The position numbers and the translations under genes are program-made. The notes beneath the pieces were generated by a model. It had not been told where the DNA came from, did no database searches, and saw nothing but the letters and a program-made list of their open reading frames with translations. Positions 48,434 through 61,205 of a stretch of 64,000 nt of DNA are shown piece by piece. The stretch is from Monocercomonoides exilis (lineage: Eukaryota; Preaxostyla; Oxymonadida; Polymastigidae), in NCBI GenBank assembly GCA_001643675.2, contig LSRY02000009.1, forward strand, positions 124,001-188,000, written 5' to 3'. Numbering within the stretch: position 1 is the stretch's first letter; each line of letters starts with the position of its first letter.

Positions 48434-49900
48434 TTAGATATTCACAAAATAATCGCAAACATTCAACGATAAACCACAAACATAATAACTTTTCAAGAAC
48501 CCTTAAGCTTCATGAAAGCTTGTGGTGATATCTTCATGTCCTTCTTCTTCCATCCATTATATATCTTCTTTTTGGTTGCCTTTCTTTTCTTTCTTCTTCT
48601 TTTTCATCTTTCTCCTTTCCTTTCAATTTCCTTGCAATTAAACTAAAAAAATGCAAGCTTCCACCTGCCATTTTGACATCCAATGTTGATTGCTTCATTT
48701 CCTCCAAATAAAAACAAATAGCTCCACTTTTCAACAAGACATCAATTTTCACAAATCTTTTATCCGTAGCACATCTTAATGAATTAAAGCGTTTCCTTCT
48801 AATTCCTTTGTAATTATCTCTTGATGCTCGAAATACTTGAACAATGCTGCAGATTAGTCCTTCCCATTCCTCGTTGCACATCGTGGACCAGATCAAGTAA
48901 TTATCAATAACATCGAACCATCTCCAGATTATAATCACTTTTTTCGCTTCTTTTTTTTTCTTCTTCATTTTTCTTTCAATCCACACACTTCGACAGATCT
49001 TCGATTTCTCTTCTTGCTTCTCTGATAAAATGCAGCTCATTCACAATCACTTCATTCAGGCTTTTGTCAGTGTTCAATCTTAAAATCAAAAACTCCCAAG
49101 CATACAGATAGGCAAGCCGTGTCAGATTGTGATGTTCCTGGTGATAATGGATTATTTCTTTGATTTCATTCAAATACTGTTTTTGTTCAATTTCCTAATC
49201 AGAAAAAAAAAAAAAAAAAAAAAAAGAAATTCAAAAACGTTAAAAATAAAATAAAAATGTTTAAACATAATGTGAGTAAATGCAACTCAATGCCAAAAGA
49301 GCCATTTCCACTTCTTTTTGTGTTTCCTCATCTTCTTCTTTCTTCAACGTAACTTTCAGAAGACAAGATACGCACATTAAAATTAATTCTTGTGGGAAAT
49401 CGAAGCTCAAAGATATGAAGCACTCACAAAGATCAGCTAAATGCTTTTCGTCCTTTTCTTCTTTTTTCTTTTCTTCTTCAATAATCATCTTCTCAAATAT
49501 TTTGTTCAACGGAGATTCTTTAAAACTACAAATCCAAATGCTTTTCAGAACATTGCAATATCCAACATGTTTCAGCAACAAAATTGCATTTCGCATCGAA
49601 AGTTTCTCTTCTTCAATCATTTGGTGAATTTTGTTGAACAATTCTTCTGAAAATACAGACTCAAATTTATCCTTATTCATTTCTTCTATTTGTTCATTCA
49701 TTTCTTCAATTTTCTGTTTTTGTTCAATTTCATCGCAATCTTCAAGTCCAACAAATAATTCTTTATTGAAAAAAGAAAGAAAGAAAGAAATTCAATAAAT
49801 ATGAAGTCAACTGAAACAAAGATTACATACCAGTGAGTTTTTCGGTGAGCTCCATATATTGCAATTTTTGAAAAGAGTTGCATTCAGAATGAAGCACCAT
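48434..49900 (-). pseudogene. Orphan helical family, member C (broken exon 3)
   Basis: The exon layout is preserved: exon 1 49900-49831 (70 nt), exon 2 49760-49267 (494 nt, open), exon 3 from 49194. Introns are 70 and 72 bp with donors GTATGT and GTTTAA; the second contains a 22-bp A/T run. Exons 1-2 read cleanly (KLTELFVGLEDCDEIEQ, AILLLKHVGY, ADLCECF, EETQKEVEMALLALS). Exon 3 is damaged. TGA at 48976-48978 replaces the conserved Trp of CVDW, there is a frameshift just after it, another shift before MEEEGHED, and a TAA after SFHEA. The family C-terminus is still readable (GLSLNVCDYFVNI, then TAA 48434-48436). A truncated protein of about 250 residues would be the only direct product. Confidence 0.83.
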
Positions 49901-50915
49901 ATTGAAAATTTTTATGAATTCGAATATGCAGGATGGAAGAAATCAACGAAAAACAAAAACTCAAAACAGCCTTGAAAACAACCGCATCGAGACCATACTA
50001 TTTCCTGCAAATATCCTTTGCAAACGACGAAAGAGAAAATTGACACTTTATCCAATTCGGTTTGCCGGAATGGAAGTTTTGAACAAGCATTTTTCAAAGA
50101 ACAAAAGCACATATTCAAAAAAGGAGGATTGGCCAAAAAATGCTTTCAGCGAAATGTACTTTCTTTTTGCCTGTATTTGATAAAATTAACGAAAAAAACT
50201 TTGTTGATAAATGGATATTGTTAAAATCATTTTGAATTTTTTGGCAAAAGAAAATGCAATTTGGTGTTTTCGATTGCTTTGTTTTCTATCTTTTCAATCC
50301 AATTGGCAAGCTCAATAATACAACAGGTGATGAATACATAATGCGAAATGAATGAATCAATGAATGAATGAAAGATAATAGTCACTGGAGAAGAGGATTG
50401 ATCGACTTGTAAAAAAAAACAAATGAAGATCACTTTCTTTCAAAAGGAATCAAGATCGCTTGTCAAGAAGCATTTTCCAATGCTCCTGGCTTGTTCTTCT
50501 CGTCTCAAAGACAGAAGATTAACGAAAAACATGCTCAACCAAAAATCAAATGGGAGTTATAAAATGGAATGAATGAAAAAGTGAATGAATGAAAAAATAA
50601 AACAATTGGTCAGCAGATGTGTGGAAGCAAAGCTCCACAAAATTCTGCTTTGATCCTTCCTCAGCAAAAATGGTGTTGCAAAAGAACATATAATCAAAAC
50701 AATTCAAACAACGCAAATGGCACAAACAACAACAACATAAAAGTGAAATCGAACAAAAAGTGAATAAAACGGAAAATTCAGAGAAATTGACAAATTCGAA
50801 AAAAATAAACAAACACAAATGCAAAAACAAAAATTTACAAAAATGAAGAACAACAAAAACAATAAAATCTCTTCTCAGCTTTACAACTCGTCTTTGCTTC
50901 TGTTCTTTTCGCCCA
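49901..50915. other. Spacer between 5' end of member C and 3' end of the Pmp receptor
   Basis: About 1 kb, AT-rich with GAATGAATGAAT-type short repeats near 50345-50370 and 50565-50600. Short frames here have no recognised motif. Confidence 0.5.
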
Positions 50916-53900
50916 TCACTTTTTCGTCTTGTGACTTATGCTCGTTGAAGATGGGCGACTGTCCCTTGTTTGCCTGCCCTTCTCCTCTGACTCTTCTGAC
51001 TCTTCTGACTCTTCGCAACACATTGCATCTGTCATCGTCATCACCATCGCCTCAGCTGGAAACTTTCCAAAAAATGTTCGTTTCAGCTCCATCAGTGTGG
51101 GTCGCCCCTCAGCCTTTGCGGAAAGACAGCTCTGCATCACCCCAAACAGATCTGATTCCTCTGCCAGCTCCAGCTTCGGCCTCTCCCCATTCACAATCTT
51201 CTCCCCTGCAATCACTGCCTCATACTCTCCAAACGGAACATGAAGCGTCAGACACTCCCACAGCATCATCCCAATCGAGAATGCCACTGACTCCTTTGTC
51301 GCTCCCATCTTCTTGTTCATCTGCAGCTCTGGCGCCTTCCATCTCAAACACTCCTTTCTGAGTCCTTCATCATCCTCAAAGGCTGATGATGGAGGTGGTG
51401 AGTCTGTGAATCTCTCGCTCATCAACGAAATGTTGGACGAAGAAGAAACAATACTCAATGAAGAGATGGATGATGAATCTGAGTCATCATCAGAAGAGAA
51501 GTCTGAGTGCGTCACGATGCAGATCACCATGTGCTCTGAGAACAGCACAATGTGAGGACTCAAATTTGGCAAAGAAGGAAGAGGCATTTCATGTTCTTCA
51601 AATGAGTGCAGTGCTCCATTCACCACCCAGAACAAGACCTGTGCTGCTGTCATCTCCCTCTCTTGCAAACTCCCAATCGCCATCTCTTTTTTTTCATTTC
51701 TCCCATGAAGAAGCATGAACAGTGAATCCCTCAGATCCACAATCAATTTCTCATGAGGCGATGAACAGGCCATTGCATCCACCAGATTTGACATCGATGA
51801 AGTGGTTGGACACAAATCCTCCCCTCGAACAAATGTTGAATCTGAATCAGTTGAACAAGTGGTTGAAGTGGATGAGATGGATGGAGATGGAGTTCTCTTT
51901 CTTGTCTCTTCTTCCTCAACATTTTCCAGCGCCCAATCAGGAATCTTTTCTGAATCTTTCCCAAGGATGTATTCAGTCGATCCACTCTCACTCAGCAAAT
52001 ACTCTTCAGACTCCGAATGCACCATCTCCTTTCCATTTATTCTTTTCTTTATCCTCTCTTCGTTTTTCTTCTCTGCCTCCCTCTCTGCCCTCCTCCACTG
52101 CTCCTCCGGCGACATCTCCATCGTCACCATCTCAAACGCCTTCGGATCCTTCTTCACTGTGTCTTCAACAATCACTTCTAATTCTTCAGTTCGTCTCTTT
52201 TGTTTTCTCCATCGTATTGTAACAAGAATGGATATAATCAGAACAATTAAAAACTAAACAACAAGCACAATCACAATCAACAACCAATAAAATTTCCCTT
52301 CTTTCCCTCCTTCAGCAAGTCTTCCTTCCCCATCTGTTTTTGGCTCTGTTTTGTTCTTCAGAATCTGCGGAGAAGTTGAAGCCAATTGCTTCCCAAACAG
52401 AATTATCACAGAAACCTCTGTTTCATCTCCTATCTTTGAAATATTTTCTGATGGAATGCTTCCAATCACTTCATTTTCTGATATGAAATCATCTTCTTCA
52501 AACTGATATGTCTCAACCAACTCCACATCCCCTGTTTTTAATATTAATCTGAATGACAAGTCGCATGGCACAAAAAGAGATCCCTTGAATTTGATAAAAA
52601 TGTTGCTTCCATTTTCATTCACAGAAACATCTTCTAGTTTTGGAACGAAGAATGACGACGATCTTTCTGCAGCTATCCCTCCAAGTGTGCATCCATCATT
52701 CAAAATCCAAAGAGAAGAATTGGGCATCAGTCCATCTCCTCCCTTCAAGCTCGAAACGGTCAATGAAGCTGAATCTGAACAAATGATGTTCCGACGAAAA
52801 GAGGGATATTTTTCAATGAATGGATTGTTGTTTGCCAGCATTCCCATCTCAATTGAAGCTTTTCCTCCTTTGACTGATATTCCTCCTTTCGATGAATTTT
52901 GAATCATAATCTCTTTTGTGCGAAGATTGGAGTTTTCTATGTGGATCAGCGACCCATTCCATTGACAGATATCTGTTATTGTGTTCATATTCCCAGTTTC
53001 ACTTTCTTTCACAAGCATTCCAATAAATCGACAAGAATCCATCGAAACATCTTTCGTATCATGCACCTCAACAACACTTCCTTTGTCAGACAGAGAATTG
53101 CAATTCGTGCAAGAACAGTTTGAAAACTCCAAATGAGCAGAGGTTGATGAAGCTGAAAGAACAGAAGCTCCTTCTGGGTTCCTTGAACAGTTGTTGAATG
53201 AGGAGATTTTAACAGAAAATGTTCCTGAAGCAGATCCTTGAATCGCAATGATGCAACCTTCAGACAGATTCACTCCATCTGCATCAATTCCATTTAACAC
53301 AACTTCTTTGCATTGTCCAATCTCAAACACATTTGAAATTGCTTCAACTTTTTCCAGTCTCACATTCATCAATGAAATCTTATCCCCATTAAACAGAAAC
53401 AATGATTTCTTGAATGAAAGGAGTGACACTGAGCAATTGTCAATATGAAGAATTCCATTTTCGATGCTCAGCAATGTTGAGTTTAGAATAGCAGCTTCAA
53501 TGTTTTCTGAGTGGCCAATCGAAGAAAAATCAACAAATGAAAGAGATAATTGGCCATTTGTTTCATGAATAAAAGAACTGTCTGAATACAAAAATGACTG
53601 GCCAAAGTTGAAATTCAATCTCTCAATCCGAACATTCTCTGAGGTTGCAATGAGATTTCCCTCGTTTGTTATTGCTGAGTTCAGATACACCAAAGCAGTT
53701 GAAGGAGATTGCAGCGAACGGATGATCACATCATGAGCTTCGCATTCCCCAACAATAATTGTTTGCCCCAAGATCAACAGCTGAGAGTACAAAGATGGAA
53801 TAATGTGCTGAACTCCCACATTCAATGACTCACAAGGCATGTTGAACTCCCCACATTGCTTGATATCTTTGTGATTTTCAGAAACTGAAGACACAAATAT

Positions 53901-56900
53901 CGTCTCGCTCAGATATTTCACCACTCTCAGAAGAAGATCTTCTTCTCTTTCAAAAGAATCTGTTGTGCATCCCCACATTGCCAATTCCTTCACAAATGGC
54001 AATCTGAAGTCCAACAGGAATTGTTCATCAACTATTTGATTTTCGATTGAGTGGCATCGAACATACACATCTCTCCCTCTCAGCGCAGAATTATCTCTAA
54101 ATGTGATATTTGACAGCACAAAATTCAGAGGCTGCTCAGTTGCCGAGGTGCATTCCAGAAACAGCCACCCACCTCTTCCTGTGGTTGAGCAGAAGCACTC
54201 AGAAATCGTGCAAAACGAGCAATCAAAGCTTCCTCCCTCATTCAACATACAAAACATCCCTCCTCCCTTTTTGCATTTCAACCCTCCACACTTCTTCATC
54301 GTTGTGTTTCGTATCACCATTTTCAATGGTTCATCATTCATATTCTGAATGATGGGAATATCATTGGTTGTGTTCTGGGTGACTTCTTCGAACACACTCC
54401 ACTCGATAACAACATTTTGTTCAGCTTCATTATTTTCTCTGTTTTCTCTCCCTGAACTCTTTGATATGCTCAATCCACTTGCTCCATCCAGCTCAACATT
54501 CTTCATTGTCAAGTTCTTAACGTTCAATGCAGTTGTTGACTGCACAGAAATAACATCCTTTGAAAAACAAAGTGATTGCAATGTTACAAATTCCAATTGA
54601 ACTGTGCCTCCATCTGTTTTGATCAGTCCATAATTCATAATCTCTTCCACATTGTTTTCTTCATTTTTTGAGAATGAGCAGTCTTTCACAGTCAACAATC
54701 CCTCGCTTGAGCCAACATGCATCAAATAATTGACTCCACCTGTGAATGAAGATGGAATCACAAAGCGAATCAGTTCGAAATTGGATATTCCAGAAATCTT
54801 CACTGCTGCTCCTTCTGCTCCTTCAAGTGATGAGAGACAATCCAAAGAACACGTGTCTGCATTGTTTGAGCATATTGAAATTCCACCGAGATCAACACTT
54901 TTTTGGAGAACTCCTTTTTCAATGATGTTAATATTCTTTTCATTTCCCTCAGGCAATCGATCCAATGAATACTCGATTGACAGACAAGGATAATCTGAGA
55001 ATCCACACGCACCCATGTCCCTTCCATCGCCTCCAACAAATATCTCTGATCCAAGTGCGAACCAGAAATACACCAATGGAATGGCATTCGTTGAATCATT
55101 TCCATCAAACCCTCTCATCGAATCCAAGGAAATATCATTCAGATTCTCAGATACAAACGGAAGCGATGCATTTGTGATGCTCTTTGTCAAGTTCAATGAT
55201 TCAACAAAAAGATCATTTCCATATTTTGCAACATTTGGCTTGTCTGCCTCAAAAACAGGGGATGAGATCACAAAAGAAGAATACTCATTAATCAACTTCA
55301 GTGCCATCCCTCCTCCAAATCCAGTTTTTTCATCTTCTGCTGGTGCTGTGCATCCTGCGAATGTGCATGAAATAATATCCAAATACGTATTCCCTTTCAA
55401 CTGGGCATTGATTGCCCCTCCTCTGCTTTCATCAGTCTGCACAGAACATCCATCAAAAACACATTTTTCAATATTTATTTCGCCATTTGAATTTTCATCA
55501 TTGCTGTTGTCAATGCTCACACAGCTTCCACTTCCAGCTGCTCTTTCGATTTCTGTGAAATTGCTGTTCGTCATGTTCAACCATTTGGTGTTCATCAACT
55601 CACTATTTATTTCACTTCCAGACAAAGAGATCAGCGGATAATCGCTCAATGTGATTGATGAAGCTGAAAACGAATCAATAGCAAAGGATCCAGACTCAAA
55701 AGATAAGAATAGCAAAGACAATTCTGATGATGGATTTTGAAGAGAAACAGAACAGTGAGATAAAGTTATTGTTGACAAAGAAGACGAAATGAAAGTTGAA
55801 TGAAGAGAAAGGGAAGATGGAAGGGAAAAGATGAGTTTTGATAATTCTGTTTCAACACTTGCTGTTATCATCGCTGAGTTTAATGATGAAGTTGAATCGG
55901 AGACTGTCCAGCCGCTTTGATCATCATTTCCTTTGATTTCGTGTTTCTGTTCACCAAAGGTCAATTCATCACTCATCGCAATCATTCCACTCACAATAAC
56001 TTTCTTTTCACCTGTAATACGTGTGAGGGAGTGCTTCATTGTCAAACAAGGGAATTGGATTATTCCACAATGTGAGTGATCGGATGCCTCAGTGTTACTC
56101 ACATGTATTTCTTCTGGGGTGGGAATGAGATAGATGCACAGAGGAATGGTCACACTAGCGTTTCCATTGTCGTATCCTCTCACCTTCTCAAGAGAATCCA
56201 ATGAATCTGTCACACATGTGATGTTTTCTGATTTTGCTGTTTCTTCCAGATCTGGGGAAATAACAAAGATGTCTCTTCCCCACTTGGCTGTGTTTGTTTC
56301 GAATGAAGAGGATATCAGGAAATTTGGATTTTCATTCAATAATTGAAGAAGGATTCCTCCTCCAAGACCATTTGTTTCTGAACAAAAGCATCCATCAAAA
56401 GTTCCACCATTCACTTTCACTTCATTTTCACTCCCAACACACAACATCATTGAGCCTCCATCAGCCGATGTTCTGCTTCCACATCCTGAAAATGAACAAG
56501 AATCCAGATCGATATTTGCCTTGTCATTGGAAAGCGACATCACAGCAGCTCCGCTCGTTGTTCTTTCAATCCCATCAAAGGCACACTCTGAAAGTGTCAA
56601 TGCAATTTCATTTGTCGAAGAAAGTGAAAATAACGAAGTTGTGGAGATAGTCTTTGCCCAATTCACATGTTCCATTTGCAATACCCCATTCTGAACATTT
56701 ATCAGTTCTATCGAAAATGCTGTTTCTGTTGAGTGTCCGCTTCCAGCAGACATGTTCAGCCCACTTGCATGTATCTCTCCTGTTCCAGTGATCTCAAATA
56801 GCCTTGACCCACGGTTATTCGGATGAGCCGAGTCATGCACAAGAACAAAGTCTCTGGTAGTCAATGTGCCTGTCGAGACTGAAAATAGAGACAACCCAGA

Positions 56901-58727
56901 TGCTTCAAATTCTGTGTGGATTTCTGTGCTCATATTGCTTTGTCCATAAACAGAAAAACTGTCTGTTCCACAATTAAAACTATTTGTTTCGATTATTGTT
57001 CCTGTGAGTATTTCGATATCAGTCACATATTCAGGAATAAGTTGGGTCAAACAATGGCTGATGGTGCTGCATGGATGAGACTCATTTATTCCGCACGAAT
57101 ATGTATCAATGGCATTCGGCTGCGTTTGAACTGAAGAGACAAACCTAATTCTTCCAAAATCGTTTCGAAGCCATTCGCTTTTATCTATAATTTTATCATT
57201 TTTAGCGCTTACTCTGTTCCCTGTTTGCCTTGTTGAGAAGCAGCTGGAATCAATGTTTTTTGATGTAGAGTTGTGAAGAGCAATATCATGGCCACCTCGC
57301 ACTCATGTGTTATTGTGAAAAAAGCAGTAATAAAACAATATTCCACTATTATTTGCATTTATTAACTGTGAAGCAGCGCCTCCTCCATGCATTGAATAAC
57401 AATTGCAGAACAAACAATTTGAAATAACAACTTGATCATAGCAACTCCAATGTTCAATTGCTCCTCCAGCACCACCAGGCGAACCATTGCATCTGCAGTT
57501 ATCGAAAAAGGAATCAATAACGCAGAACTTTTGTCTTTGAGTATTTGTTTGACGGAGATCAACAGCCCCTCCGTCGTTTCCTGATGAGCAGTTTTGAAAT
57601 GAGCAATCATCAACAATTGGTTGGATATTTCCATCTTCGATCATTATTCCTCCTCCGCCACAGCTCGAAGGCTCCTGTGCTGTGCATTCAGTAAATGTTG
57701 CGTGTCTCACAATGCATTCGGCGATTTTCAAAGCATATATTCCTCCACCTCTTGTTGAAGAAGCATTGCATCTTTCAAAAGAACAATTTTCAACAGTGAG
57801 AACAGCATTTGCATTGTCATGAACATAAAGAGCACCTCCTTGTGGTGCTGTGCAATCAACCCATTCACACAACGAAAAGGATTGGCTTTCCGTTGAATTA
57901 ATTTGTCCCTTTTTCTGAAGAGCATTCATTTCTCTTTTTCCATTGCTAATTGTTGTGTTTTTGCAGACAAATTCCTGAGAAGAAAAAGATCCACTCGAAA
58001 TTCCTCCTTCAAAAGCATTCACACATGAACAAATGAGGCAATTCTCCATATAACTTCGAAAACATGAGTGTTCCATTTGACAATCAATGTCCTCACAGTA
58101 TTTCACAGACATGTTCCTAAAGGCACAATTAGTGATCTGTTCGCTGTGGCTCTTTCCTGAAACAAGAAAATTGTCTGATGAAGAAACAGCCAGATCTGAA
58201 ATGATGGAATTTCTCATCATGGCTGAATTTGAATCACCAGATGATAATACGAGCCCGGATGAATAAGCATTCTTTTTTGGCATTGCACTCATGTTTGTGA
58301 AATAGATTGACCCACTTTGCAAATGAAAAGGAGATGATGATTTTTGGTGGGAAATGCAGGAATCCAGCACGACACTCGACTTTTCTGCTATGAGCATCAA
58401 AGGTGAAGAAGAATGTTCAATTGCCACATTTTTCAGTCCAGCCGAAGTGTTGAATAATCTCAAAAATGTATTAATTGTTGTTGACGTAACTTGCTGCAAT
58501 CCTTTGGAATTACAAAATATGTTTCCCCTTTCTTCATTTTTTAATTCTCTATTTGCCTGAAAATGTGCATCGTTTGAATTGCCTCCATTCGAATAAACAG
58601 GGTCATTATGCAATTGAGAAATAAAGCGAGTATGTTGGCTTTCGAAAAAATATTCTTGTGTGGAATCATGCAACATTAATTTCTCAGCAAGGAGCAAACA
58701 TGCGAAAAGAAATAGATGCACGCTCAT
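50916..58727 (-). pseudogene. Pmp-like receptor with cytoplasmic pseudokinase, two in-frame stops
   Basis: One frame of about 2603 codons on the minus strand, starting at ATG 58727 with a signal peptide (SVHLFLFACLLLAEKL). It is interrupted only by TGA at 57305-57303, in a Pmp turn (FHNNT-stop-VRGGHDIAL), and TAG at 52256-52254, in the middle of the transmembrane helix (LLIVIVLVV-stop-FLIVLIISILV). The ectodomain has four CG...PC modules (e.g. CGINESHPCSTIS, CGFSDYPCLSIE). After the helix come a basic stop-transfer segment, a Ser/Asp linker and a TKL/receptor-type kinase C-lobe: WKAPELQ, FSIGMMLWECLT..PFGEY and a late GRPT. Catalytic motifs are missing. The HRD position reads like LPNLSPHIVL, and no DFG or VAIK is seen. 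Probable role: surface recognition coupled to a signalling scaffold. The two different stops without frameshifts suggest recent inactivation, or less likely readthrough. Confidence 0.75.
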
Positions 58728-59330
58728 CGCTGGCTAATCAACTTTTCTGTTTGATAAAATTAAATAATACTTTTGATCGATATAATTCGTTTTTTTGGAA
58801 AAAGTTCATTTGAATAAAACATTGAGATATATTTTGTTATATAAGAAAACGAAATATTTTTTTGTTGAAAGTCCAGTTTGATTGAACACATAAAAAAAGA
58901 ACAATAATTGATAAACATTCATTTTTTTTTAAAAAATAAATGTTTGTAATGTTTGAGGGGATAAAAATGAAAATAAAATATCCTCTCCAAGATTATTCAA
59001 CGCTTTGGTGAGTTAATCTTCTAAATGCAATCAAAAAATATTCTCAATCATGTGAATATTGTAGAAATAATCAAAATAACCTTAAAAGAAAATAATTTTT
59101 ATTGAAATATAAAAGCAGAGAAATATACTCAGATTTCAAAAGGATTATGAATGTGAATCCATATTTCTTATTATAAATGGTTTTAAAAAGATTTATTAGA
59201 CAAAAAATGAAGAGCCAGTCAAAACAGGATTTCATCGCATTCGGTTTTCCACAACTATCTGTGACTAAATCCGATTGCGATTATTCACGAGTGACTTAAC
59301 ACTGTTATAAACTAATATATCAAAACTTTT
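58728..59330. other. AT-rich spacer upstream of the Pmp receptor
   Basis: Contains the presumed promoter of the minus-strand receptor gene. No motif stands out. Confidence 0.5.
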
Positions 59331-59548
59331 TTGAAAAGTTCTTTTTGTTAAATTTTCAAAAAAAAAAATTAAAATTTCATATTTCGATCAAATCTCTGTT
59401 CCAACTCAGGAAGCTTCGCTGTCATGAAAACAAAATAGTGACAATGTTGTCATTTCCATTTCAGCGAAGCTTCCTGAGTTGGAACAGAAATTTGATCGAA
59501 ATATGAAATTTTAATTTTTTTGAGAATAAAACAAAAGGAACTTTTCAA
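59331..59548. repeat. Hairpin (MITE-like) element, family 1 copy B
   Basis: The left arm 59331-59421 pairs with about 59463-59548. The inner stem CTGTTCCAACTCAGGAAGCT resembles the stem of the copy at 23162-23399 (both contain GATCAAAT, then GTTCCA.CTCA and a CTTC). Outer ends GAAAAGTTC.TTTT / AAAA.GAACTTTTC correspond to GAAAAGTCGC of the other copy. The 41-nt loop contains a smaller palindrome. Confidence 0.85.
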
Positions 59549-60539
59549 AAAAAAAATTAATCACATTTGATAAACATTTGCGACATAAAAAAAAACCACT
59601 TAACCAACTTCATCAATACCAAACTGAATCTATATGATAATAAATTCAAGAATTCACGAAATTCTATTTAATGATAAAACGCATGTTTTGAGAGAGAAAT
59701 AATTTCAAATTATGAGCTTCGAATTTAAAAAGTTTGAAAGTTCGTTTTTTCACATTTGAATGAAAGTCTTCGAAACATTTAAAATTCAAATCAGAAATAT
59801 TTCTTTATTCGTTTTGAAAATATGGTTTTTTTTTTGATCCTGTTTTGTTTTAATGTAATCCTTCGCACAACAATTATTTATAAATACACTATTCATTTGC
59901 AAACATGTTTGTTTTTGGACATAACTATTAATAATATTTTTTGCAAAAATATGTTTGCATAAGTATTAAACTGTTATTTTTGGTTTATTAAATTTGTTGT
60001 TTGCGATTTGAAATTTGCAAACATTTTGCTAACTGCATTCGGAGATTTTCCAGTTATAAAAGAACAATGTTTTTCAGACATTCCTGTCCAAAAACACAGT
60101 TCCATCAAGCAAACACAAGAAATTCTCATTTTGAATTGGCTGAAGTGATTGTTGGTCTTAATGTTAATTTGTTTGTGTCTTCAAACAAATCTTGTTATGT
60201 TATCTTCAAAAACAAACAATTACATATTTCTTTAACATATCCTGCAATATTTGTCTTCTTCCAGAATCTTATTCTCCAATTGCCAGTTTTCTGTTTCTTT
60301 TTCAGTTGAAAAGATTCAAAAAAAAAACTCTTAAAAAAGATTCTCGACTCTCTTTGATTTTGCATAAGAAAATTAATTGATCAACTTGTAAAATATAAAT
60401 CAAAAGTTACGAAAATCCAGTCAATTCATCTGCAAAAAATATAACAATTTTTGTAAATATCAAATTAAATAATTAAATAACAAATATGAACCATGCAATG
60501 ATTTATTTTTTAATTTATAAACAAAAAACAACAAAATAA
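59549..60539. other. AT-rich spacer
   Basis: The only longer frame (60001-60309, +) starts without ATG, is Phe/Ser rich and matches nothing recognised. Confidence 0.5.
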
Positions 60540-61205
60540 GGGAAAATACGGACTTTCAAGCTTTTTTTGCACAAGGCATTTAAAAATTGCTTCGCTCATA
60601 TCTTTATTCAACTTTCTCAAATTTCAAAATTAATATGATTTTCACATCCTCAAACAGGTATCATTGAAATCAAAACATTAAGTTTTCCAACATTCTTCGT
60701 ATGTCAAAAAATGAATACATTTTTTGTTGTGTTTTTGATCTCATAAAGTCAATGAAAAGTGCAAATTTTTTCTATGAAAATGCAGAAAGCACTTATTTTG
60801 CACCATGTGAATAAATTCTTCCATCGTTTATTCACAAAAATCTATCGATTGAACTGCACGATTCATTTCCAATATGATAAACATTTTATTGTTTGTTGGC
60901 TATTATTTTGAGTGGAGGTTCAATTATTCATCATTTGTGACAAAATATTTGACTTCAGGCATTTTCATTGAAAAATTATGCATTTTCGATTAACTTTTTT
61001 TTATCAAAAAGCACAATAAAAATGGGTCATTTTCTTGACATTTGTTAAATATTAGAAAACTTCATGTTTTGATTTCAATGATGCCTGTAAACGGGAATGA
61101 AAATCAAATTCATTTTAAAATCTGAGAAAGAAAAAAGAAAGTTGAAAGTGAAACAATTTTTTCATGCTTTGTGCATAAAAAGTTTGAAAGTCCATATTTC
61201 CCCCA
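60540..61205. mobile_element. Fold-back element, about 265-bp diverged arms
   Basis: The left arm 60540-60812 is similar to the reverse complement of 60955-61205. Both start GGGAAA(A)TA.GGACTTTCAA and contain TTTCTCA.ATTT(C/T)AAAAT and CATTGAAATCAAAACAT. Identity is lower than in the other fold-backs, so it is older. The solo arm at 22833-23110 is a third copy. Confidence 0.82.
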
